Assembly: GCF_003367235.1 (NCBI RefSeq)
Contig: NZ_QRGP01000001.1
Location: 1,550,001 to 1,614,000 of the forward strand
DNA: 64,000 nucleotides
Direction: 5' to 3'
Origin: Sphingorhabdus pulchriflava
GTDB taxonomy: Bacteria; Pseudomonadota; Alphaproteobacteria; Sphingomonadales; Sphingomonadaceae
Shown here: in pieces, positions 57,721 to 64,000 of the stretch
How positions within the stretch are numbered: position 1 is the stretch's first letter
Layout of the letters: every line of letters begins with the position of its first letter
Translations under genes and position numbers: made by a program
The notes under the pieces: generated by a model
Told to the model about the DNA's origin: nothing
Seen by the model: only the letters and a program-made list of their open reading frames with translations
Database searches by the model: none

Positions 57721-60688
57721 AGCTGTCTTCCAACGACAATAATGAGGCGTTCCCTCCCGCACTGGTGGTGTCGATGCTTGTCGTTCGTTCGGCGCAGAAA
57801 CGGTGGAGGTAATTGGGGCCGCCCGCTTTGGGTCCGGTGCCTGAAAGCCCCTCCCCTCCGAATGGCTGACTGCCGACAACGGCACCAATCATCGACCGGT
57901 TGATGTAGAGATTGCCGACACGCGCAGTCGCTTCGACCGCTTCCGAGACGCGGGCGATGCGGCTGTGCAGCCCCATGGTCAGGCCAAAGCCCTTGGCGTT
58001 GACTGCGGCGATCGTCTCTTCCAGCTTGCCTGCAGGCCATGTTGCGACATGGACGATGGGGCCGAACCATTCAGTGTTGAGATCGTCGAGGCTGTCGAGG
58101 CGAACCAGAGTCGGCGGCACATAAAGGCCTTTGGCAGGTACGGGCACTTCAAAGATAATGCGATCCGCCACTGACTGACGATAGGCCATCAATCTGTCAT
58201 AGGCGGCCTTGTCGATGACCGGGCCGATGTCATTCGCGGGATTGGCCGGATCGCCAACTACCAGTTCGCGCATCGCACCGACGAGCATGTCGATCGTGTG
58301 CTCTGCAATCTCCTCCTGCAGCAACAACAGGCGCAGGGCAGAGCAGCGCTGTCCGGCCGACTGGAATCCGGAAATGACTACATCGCGAACGACTTGTTCC
58401 GACAGCGCGGTCGAGTCGACAAACATGGCGTTGAGACCACCGGTTTCGGCGATCAGCGGAACCAGCGGTCGGACATCATCGGCCAGGAGGTTGCGGGCGA
58501 TCGCCTTGGCAGTGGGAACCGAGCCGGTGAACACCGTACCGACAATGCGGCGATCACCCAGAAGCGCCTGACCTACGTCACCGCCACCGGTGACGATCTG
58601 GATGGCGCCCGCAGGTATACCGGCCTGACGTGCAAGGTTGATAGAATAGCATGCAATATCAGGTGTTTGTGGCGCGGGTTTGGCAACAACGGTGTTGCCC
58701 GTTACGACGGCGGCAACCACCTGCCCCAGAAAGATCGCCAGCGGGAAATTCCACGGCGCAATCGCCGCCCAGACACCGCGACCTTCATAGCGCAACACAT
58801 TGCGCTCGCCGGTCGGCCCCGGTAGTTCAACCGGCTGTATGTCGTGGCGCGCGCGCGCCGCATAGTAGCGACAGAAATCGACCGCCTCACGCACTTCGGC
58901 CAGTGCATCCGGGATCGTCTTCTTCGCCTCCTGCACCGCGATGGCCATCAACTGCGCGCGATGTTGCTCCAGCAAATCGGCGAGGCGTTCCAGACAGTCA
59001 GCGCGCTCCTCGACCGGCGTTGCCGACCATGAAGGATAGGCTGCCTCCGCAGCGGCAATCGCGGTTGCGACATCAACATCGATGCCCGCGGGCATAGCAG
59101 GCATAGCCGCGACCTTGGCAGCGATGTCGGTAAGGACAGCCGCATCATCAAGATCCATCCCCTCGCTGTTTGCGCGTTCGGGCGTAAATAATTCGGCAGG
59201 CAAACGGATCGCGGGATGGCGCGTGCCCCCAACTTCCATCACCTTCTCGACCGGATCGGCGAGCAACTCATCCTCGCTCACCTCCTCATCCGCAAGCTGG
59301 TGGACGAAGCTGCTGTTCGCGCCATTTTCCAGCAATCGGCGCACTAGATAGGCGAGCAAATCGCGATGCCCGCCAACCGGCGCATAGATCCGGCAATGAT
59401 AGCCTTCGTTCTGCACCAACCGTTCAAACAGCCCCTGCCCCATGCCGTGCAGCCGCTGGAATTCGAAATCGCGCGTCTGCCCGGCCCATTCGAGGATTGT
59501 GCCCACCGTCAACGCATTGTGCGTCGCAAATGCTGGGCGGATATTGGACGCGCGCAACATGTCCTTCGCACAGGCGAGATAAGAAACATCGGTTGAAGGC
59601 TTGCGCGTAAACAGCGGATAATCCGAAAGCCCACGCTCCTGCGCCCATTTGATCTCGCTGTCCCAATAGGCGCCCTTTACAAGGCAAACCTGCAAGATGC
59701 GTCCCGTGTCCTTGCCCAGCGCATCCGCCCAGGCGAGCACAGGGCGGGCACGCTTTGAATAGGCCTGCACCGCCATGCCCAGGCCGTCCCATGCCTTTAG
59801 CTGCGGATCACGTGCAGCGGCCTCGATGATGTCGAGGCTCATCTCCAGCCGCGCCGCTTCCTCGGCATCGACGGTCAACTGCACGCCAGCCGCCGCCGCT
59901 TGCCGCGCCAGATCGACCAGCATCGCCGATAGTTCGGGGACGCAGCTTGCCGCCTTTGCGGTTTCATAGCGGGGGTGCAGCGCAGAGAGCTTTACCGAGA
60001 CACTATGCCCACGCGCGGGGTTAGCGCCGACAGCCGCAATGGCGCCTTGATAGGCCTCGAAATAGCGCTCGGCATCGGCACGGGTGCGGGCGGCTTCGCC
60101 GAGCATGTCAAAGCTGGCAGTGAAGCCGTTGTTCTCAGGCGTATCCATCCGCTTGATCGCTTCTTCAATGGTGCGACCCATGACGAACACCTGCCCCATC
60201 AGGCGCATAGCGGCACCCACCGCTTGCCGTACAAAGGGCTCGCCCGCGCGCGACACCAGCTTGCGCAGCACGCCTCGGCCATCATCGCCAACCATCGCCT
60301 TGCCCAGCACCAACCCCCAGGTCGCGCTGTTGACCAACAGGCTCGCCGATTTGCCGCTATGCGAACGCCAGTTGGCGTCGCCCAGCTTGTCGGCGATCAG
60401 CAGATCGGCGGTATCGGCATCGGGGACGCGCAGAAAAGCCTCGGCCAGCGACAGCAATGCCGTGCCCTCTTCGGTGCCAAGGCGGTATTCCTGCAGGAAC
60501 TGGTTGACCCAGCCGTCGGTCTGCGCCGCGCGCAATTCGCTCAGCAGCCCGCGCGCGCGCGTGACGACACCATCACGTTCGGAGGGAGAGAGCTGCGCAG
60601 ATGCTACCAGCGGCGCGAGCGTTTCGGGTTCGGATGCGCGGAACATCGGCCGGATGGCCGCACGCGCGGAATCGACTGGATTTGCCAT
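57719..60688 (-). CDS. putA: Bifunctional proline dehydrogenase / glutamate-semialdehyde dehydrogenase
   Basis: 989 residues, a type A PutA without the N-terminal ribbon-helix-helix DNA-binding domain. The proline dehydrogenase barrel (about 90-440) has VSVKLSALHPRYE, LVKGAYWDSEIKWAQ and YAPVGGHRDLLAYLVRRLLENGAN (in part). The aldehyde dehydrogenase half (about 520-980) has AIAPWNFPLAIF, the general-base Glu in IAETGGLNAM and the catalytic Cys in SAGQRCSALR. It oxidises proline to glutamate, using FAD then NAD, with channelling between sites, at the membrane-cytosol face. The length and lack of a DNA-binding domain mean that it does not autoregulate as in E. coli. Confidence 0.97.
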   Translation of the reverse strand: MANPVDSARAAIRPMFRASEPETLAPLVASAQLSPSERDGVVTRARGLLSELRAAQTDGWVNQFLQEYRLGTEEGTALLSLAEAFLRVPDADTADLLIADKLGDANWRSHSGKSASLLVNSATWGLVLGKAMVGDDGRGVLRKLVSRAGEPFVRQAVGAAMRLMGQVFVMGRTIEEAIKRMDTPENNGFTASFDMLGEAARTRADAERYFEAYQGAIAAVGANPARGHSVSVKLSALHPRYETAKAASCVPELSAMLVDLARQAAAAGVQLTVDAEEAARLEMSLDIIEAAARDPQLKAWDGLGMAVQAYSKRARPVLAWADALGKDTGRILQVCLVKGAYWDSEIKWAQERGLSDYPLFTRKPSTDVSYLACAKDMLRASNIRPAFATHNALTVGTILEWAGQTRDFEFQRLHGMGQGLFERLVQNEGYHCRIYAPVGGHRDLLAYLVRRLLENGANSSFVHQLADEEVSEDELLADPVEKVMEVGGTRHPAIRLPAELFTPERANSEGMDLDDAAVLTDIAAKVAAMPAMPAGIDVDVATAIAAAEAAYPSWSATPVEERADCLERLADLLEQHRAQLMAIAVQEAKKTIPDALAEVREAVDFCRYYAARARHDIQPVELPGPTGERNVLRYEGRGVWAAIAPWNFPLAIFLGQVVAAVVTGNTVVAKPAPQTPDIACYSINLARQAGIPAGAIQIVTGGGDVGQALLGDRRIVGTVFTGSVPTAKAIARNLLADDVRPLVPLIAETGGLNAMFVDSTALSEQVVRDVVISGFQSAGQRCSALRLLLLQEEIAEHTIDMLVGAMRELVVGDPANPANDIGPVIDKAAYDRLMAYRQSVADRIIFEVPVPAKGLYVPPTLVRLDSLDDLNTEWFGPIVHVATWPAGKLEETIAAVNAKGFGLTMGLHSRIARVSEAVEATARVGNLYINRSMIGAVVGSQPFGGEGLSGTGPKAGGPNYLHRFCAERTTSIDTTSAGGNASLLSLEDS

Positions 60689-60740
60689 GCCGCCGCATAG
60701 CGCCAGTGGCTATGCGGCGACAAGTTTCAAATGTTACCAA

Positions 60741-61079
60741 TTAACGATAGCGGCGACGGCAGTTGCTGTCCGACTTGTCAATTGCGCGACCCGCAAGGGC
60801 ACCTACCGCTGCGCCGATGATGGCGCCTTCTGTGCGATTGCCGCGGCGGGCGATTTCACGACCGGCGAGGCCACCGGCTACCGCGCCGATTACGGTTCCG
60901 CCCGTGCCCTTGTCGCAGCGATAGCCGGGATCACGGCGATGGTAACGATAATTGTCGCGATCCCGATAGCTGTAATAGCCATCGTCATTATAACGGCCCG
61001 CAAAGGCAGGGGTTGCGGAAAAACCTGTAACCAGGGTTGCGGCTGCGACCAGTGCGCCGAGCGACTTTTTCATGTTCAT
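60741..61079 (-). CDS. Exported glycine-zipper 2TM protein
   Basis: 112 residues. AAGGAG precedes ATG 61079. A signal peptide (ending TPAFAG) leads into a Tyr/Arg/Asp-rich spacer (about 28-55) and a glycine-zipper region (GTGGTVIGAVAGGLAGREIA, then IIGAAVGALAGRAID) as in 17-kDa surface antigen and Rick_17kDa_Anti proteins. It is probably an outer-membrane or periplasmic structural protein. Encoded upstream of putA on the same strand but 50 bases away; link unclear. Confidence 0.85.
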   Translation of the reverse strand: MNMKKSLGALVAAATLVTGFSATPAFAGRYNDDGYYSYRDRDNYRYHRRDPGYRCDKGTGGTVIGAVAGGLAGREIARRGNRTEGAIIGAAVGALAGRAIDKSDSNCRRRYR

Positions 61080-61238
61080 TTTCTTTCTCCTTTGCACTGG
61101 CGGATCCTTGTCCCAAATCCGCCTTGGATTTTGCCCTGTAGAGCACTGGCTATGCGATTCGGCTTGAGCCTTTGCTGAATGCAGATGTTATCCTTCGTTC
61201 ATGTTTGAACTTGTTTTTATGAATGCTATGGAACCGAC

Positions 61239-62270
61239 ATGCGTGAGCGTCTGCCCCGAATAGCCCTGCTTTTGCTGTTGATGGTTGCTGCTGTCGGTGG
61301 CCACCGCGTCTATTCACGCAATTACAGCCAGCAGATCGAACTGGTGCCATTGGAACTGGATGAAACCGATCCCAAACGCAAAAAAGTGGGGGCTCTCACC
61401 TTTCTAAATGCTTGGGAATTGCGCAGCGATAACAGCGATTTCGGAGGCATTTCGGCTTTGGCGGTTATCGGCGACAGCCGCTTTCTTGCGGTGAGCGACG
61501 CTGGAACATTGATCGGCTTCACGCTTGGCAAGTCTGATCGGATGGAAGACAGTTTTATAGCTGTCTTGCCCGGGGCTTATGGTGAGAATGTCGATTATCG
61601 CGACCGGGATAGTGAAGGCATGACCTACGACGCAACGTCTGGCCAGATCTGGATCAGCTACGAAGCCCGCCATGCGGTGCGTCGCCTCTCCCCATCATTG
61701 GGCCGGATTGACGGCACCAAAAGACTGACCTTCACCAAAGGGTGGAAAGCCAATGGAGGCATCGAAGCGATAGCACGGTTGCGCGACGGCCGTTTTGTGC
61801 TGTTTTCCGAAACGCACCAGCGCGCCGATGGCAGCAACAGTGCTTATATCTATTCGGGCGATCCGATTGAAGCCGGTTCTCAACCGAAACAATTCGGGTA
61901 TCGAGCGCCGGAAGGTTATCGCCCTACTGATGCGACGACGCTGCCCGATGGCCGGTTACTGATCCTCAACCGCCGCATCGGCCTACCTGACGGCTTTTCC
62001 GCCAAGCTGGCGTTACTCGATCCAGTTGCCATTGCGGCCGATAAGGCAATCGCCCCGCAAGTCATCGCAACACTCGCATCACCGCTTCTTGTCGACAATA
62101 TGGAAGGGCTCGCAATCACTCACGAAGATGGACGCATCATCGTCTGGATGATTTCCGACAATAATTTCACCGCGCTTCAGCGCACCATATTGATGCAATT
62201 CGCGTTGGATTTGCCCAACAAAAAACCGGAGGCGGAAACCGCCCCCGGTTTTGAAACTCTTACGAAGTAA
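61239..62270 (+). CDS. Phytase-esterase-like beta-propeller protein
   Basis: 343 residues. One N-terminal hydrophobic segment (about 5-22) for export or anchoring is followed by a domain of the esterase-like activity of phytase family: FGGISALAVIGDSRFLAVSD (near residue 68), DSEGMTYDATSGQIWISYEA, RDGRFVLFSE and NMEGLAITHEDGRIIVWMISDNN (shown in part). The Asp/Glu-Gly patterns mark a calcium-binding propeller. Substrate unknown. The last 16 codons contain a bidirectional terminator shared with rpmB. Confidence 0.85.
   Translation: MRERLPRIALLLLLMVAAVGGHRVYSRNYSQQIELVPLELDETDPKRKKVGALTFLNAWELRSDNSDFGGISALAVIGDSRFLAVSDAGTLIGFTLGKSDRMEDSFIAVLPGAYGENVDYRDRDSEGMTYDATSGQIWISYEARHAVRRLSPSLGRIDGTKRLTFTKGWKANGGIEAIARLRDGRFVLFSETHQRADGSNSAYIYSGDPIEAGSQPKQFGYRAPEGYRPTDATTLPDGRLLILNRRIGLPDGFSAKLALLDPVAIAADKAIAPQVIATLASPLLVDNMEGLAITHEDGRIIVWMISDNNFTALQRTILMQFALDLPNKKPEAETAPGFETLTK
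62222..62252. terminator. Bidirectional terminator overlapping a coding end
   Basis: Stem AAAACCGG-a-GGCGG / CCGCC-c-CCGGTTTT with a 3-base loop. T-runs occur on both strands, so it can end both the plus-strand propeller gene, in which it is embedded, and rpmB on the minus strand. Confidence 0.7.
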
Positions 62271-62276
62271 GTGCGA

Positions 62277-62567
62277 TTAAGCGGCTGCAGCCTGCTTCTT
62301 CGAAACCGCCTTCTTCACTTTGCGTGCATTGGTGCTCAGCTTCTCGTCCGAAGTCTTGAGCAACCAGTTGTCGAGGCCACCGACATGCTCAACCGAACGC
62401 AGGCCCGACGCCGAAACGCGGAATTTGAAGCCCTGCTCTAACGCATCCGAAAGGAGCGTAACATTCTGCAGGTTGGGCAGGAAGGTGCGCTTGGTTTTGT
62501 TGTTAGCGTGGCTCACATTGTTGCCTACCATGCGACCCTTGCCGGTCAGTTCGCAAATGCGCGACAT
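62277..62567 (-). CDS. rpmB: 50S ribosomal protein L28
   Basis: 96 residues from ATG 62567: [20 protein letters not shown] and the basic [12 protein letters not shown] are diagnostic of L28. A C-terminal extension ([21 protein letters not shown], in part) is typical of alphaproteobacterial forms. The frame is open upstream but lacks any L28 similarity. Single-gene unit; terminator immediately after. Confidence 0.97.
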   Translation of the reverse strand: MSRICELTGKGRMVGNNVSHANNKTKRTFLPNLQNVTLLSDALEQGFKFRVSASGLRSVEHVGGLDNWLLKTSDEKLSTNARKVKKAVSKKQAAAA

Positions 62568-62674
62568 CTTCAAAATCCCTATAAATTGACGAGTAACGGG
62601 AATCGCTGTTCCCGGAAAGTGGCTGCCCCTAACCTTGCGCCCGTCAAAGGTCAAGCCTTTGCGGGGCATTTTGC

Positions 62675-63796
62675 TCAAACCAAAAGCAAATCCGCCAGTT
62701 TTTTGCGGTGCCAGGCGGCATCGCCGAATTGCGACGCATGAAATATCGCTGCCCGCCGATGCAGGCCAGCATCGCAATCATGGGTAAAGCCGAATCCGCC
62801 GTGAAACTGGATCGCCCGGTCTGCGGCAAAACTATAGGCGCCGTCCGCCGCTGCCTTCGCCATACGCACGGCGACCTCGCCCCTGCCCTGATCGGAAATG
62901 CTGTGCGCCGCGCTGTACAGATGCGTGCGCGCCTTTTCATAACCGACATAGGCATCAACCATCGGATGTTTGAGGGCCTGATATTCGCCGATCAATTTAC
63001 CGAACTGCTTGCGGGTGCGGAGATAATCCAGCGTATAATCGATCACCGCCTGCGACCCGCCGCACATTTCAGCGGATTGAAGCAGGTTTGCCGCCAGTTC
63101 GATCTGGGCGAGTGCGGCGCTGGTGCGCGATGCATCCAGAACAGCATTTTCGGATACCGAAATGCCATCCAGCGACAACGCAAAGCTGCGCTTGGACTCA
63201 TCGACGATGGTTTCGCGTCGCAGTGCCTCAGCCGGAATGGCAGATTTTTCGACCAGAACGAGCGCGGGCTTTCCATCAAGCTGCACCGATACGACGACCA
63301 GCGCGGCGCTATCGGCCCAGAGCACGAAATGCTTCGTACCAGAAAGCCGGATTGTGCCTTCGGCGCGGGTGGCCGATGCTGTTACATTTGCCAGATCCCA
63401 GTCGCCATGTGCTTCGCCAAGGGCCAGCGTTCCGATTTCGCCTGCGGCAAGCCGCGGCAACCATTCGCCCTGCTGCTCAGCCGTGGCACCAGCCAGCAAT
63501 GCCTGTTGGGTTACAATCGTCGAGACAAAAGGCGATGCGAGCAGATTACACCCCATCTGCTCCACCACAGGCACGACTTCGGCGAGCGACAGGCCGACGC
63601 CGCCCTGCGCCTCCGGAATGGCAATGGCCAGCCAGCCGAGTTCGACGATTTCCTTCCAGACTTCGGCATCGAAGCCGGTTTCACTTTCGAGAAGCGCGCG
63701 CACTTTGGCAATCTGGGACTTATCCCGGCAAAATTCGCTCGCCACGTCGAGCAGTTGGATCTGCTCCTCGCTATAGCCAATGCCTGCAAATTCCAT
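62675..63796 (-). CDS. Acyl-CoA dehydrogenase family protein
   Basis: 373 residues, slightly short for the family. N-terminal helical domain with [21 protein letters not shown], a beta domain with [12 protein letters not shown] in place of the usual Leu-Thr-Glu-Pro FAD motif, and a C-terminal domain with [20 protein letters not shown] and [15 protein letters not shown]. It should oxidise a CoA thioester with FAD. The changed beta-domain motif suggests a subgroup used in steroid, cholate or branched-substrate degradation, where heteromers are common; a partner is not seen in the window. ATG 63796 follows GAGAGGAGC. Confidence 0.88.
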   Translation of the reverse strand: MEFAGIGYSEEQIQLLDVASEFCRDKSQIAKVRALLESETGFDAEVWKEIVELGWLAIAIPEAQGGVGLSLAEVVPVVEQMGCNLLASPFVSTIVTQQALLAGATAEQQGEWLPRLAAGEIGTLALGEAHGDWDLANVTASATRAEGTIRLSGTKHFVLWADSAALVVVSVQLDGKPALVLVEKSAIPAEALRRETIVDESKRSFALSLDGISVSENAVLDASRTSAALAQIELAANLLQSAEMCGGSQAVIDYTLDYLRTRKQFGKLIGEYQALKHPMVDAYVGYEKARTHLYSAAHSISDQGRGEVAVRMAKAAADGAYSFAADRAIQFHGGFGFTHDCDAGLHRRAAIFHASQFGDAAWHRKKLADLLLV

Positions 63797-63867
63797 GATG
63801 CGCTCCTCTCTTCGAGAGGAGTGTTTGGGTTAATCGCACGATTAAATCAAGGCGCAATCGGGCAAAT

Positions 63868-64000
63868 TTATCGGGGTTCTCTCATCGGCGGCTGCCTGTC
63901 TCCACCCCCCAGCGAACGCTGCATATATACCGAATCGAGCCAGCGCCCGAACTTGCGGCCGACGGATCGCATCCGCCCTGCATGCTCGAAACCCAGGCTT
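63868..64000 (-). CDS. Partial GNAT acetyltransferase (C-terminus)
   Basis: Only the last about 43 codons lie in the window. They read SLGFEHAGRMRSVGRKFGRW then LDSVYMQRSLG, which is the C-terminal part of phosphinothricin-acetyltransferase-like N-acetyltransferases. Stop TAA at 63868-63870. The gene enters from beyond the right edge and is on the same strand as the acyl-CoA dehydrogenase gene. Confidence 0.75.
   Translation of the reverse strand, partial: SLGFEHAGRMRSVGRKFGRWLDSVYMQRSLGGGDRQPPMREPR

Overview
The window reads as chromosomal DNA of an alphaproteobacterium, most likely Sphingomonadales. This is inferred from the moderately high GC, the many lipoproteins and exported proteins of the kind sphingomonads carry (DUF4189, DUF3617, DUF1176, glycine-zipper), dense ATGA-coupled operons, the NDUFA9-like protein and the gltD-gltB order. 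No rRNA is present and no species can be named.

Layout. (1) 1-13.4 kb is an exopolysaccharide region. It holds a sugar-phosphate transferase cut by the window edge, a Wza-like export lipoprotein, an orphan LuxR regulator, a SleB-type wall hydrolase, a CelD/BcsL-type acyltransferase and a membrane fatty-acid hydroxylase. A tight six-gene operon follows (RraA/HMG-aldolase fold, two ATP-grasp ligases, an Ldh_2 dehydrogenase, a formyltransferase-like/GINT1-like glycosyltransferase, a GT4) that looks like a dedicated pathway for an unusual glycan or amide-linked substituent. (2) 13.4-14.6 kb is the wreck of an integrative element: a tRNA-Leu-end-like site, a truncated secreted-protein gene and the N-terminus of a P4-type integrase. 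(3) 14.6-27.4 kb is mixed accessory metabolism: alpha/beta hydrolase with LytTR regulator, HxlR with nitronate monooxygenase and GST, PhzF, DUF4189, and an ABC transporter whose permease is fused to an M1 peptidase, divergent from a LytS/LytTR two-component pair.

(4) 27.4-45.4 kb is the most interesting part. It is bounded on the left by a repeat with a tRNA-Leu-end match and on the right by an integrase-promoter remnant next to tRNA-Leu(CAG). Inside are five DUF1176-type exported proteins, two DUF3592-like membrane proteins, a 1626-residue autotransporter, several exported proteins of unknown function, a TPR protein, and a separated NarL-type response regulator and membrane histidine kinase. 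Every transcription unit in this block, including both arms of the one divergent pair, is preceded by the same C-rich/G-rich palindrome ending in GGGGAT or close to it, 51-62 bases before the start codon. I read this as a self-contained, horizontally acquired, two-component-controlled cell-envelope regulon.

(5) 45.6-64 kb is mostly core: Crp/Fnr regulator, small exported proteins, lipase-like hydrolase, NDUFA9-like protein, UppP, GltD/GltB, PutA, glycine-zipper protein, phytase-esterase-like protein, ribosomal protein L28, an acyl-CoA dehydrogenase and the end of a GNAT acetyltransferase.
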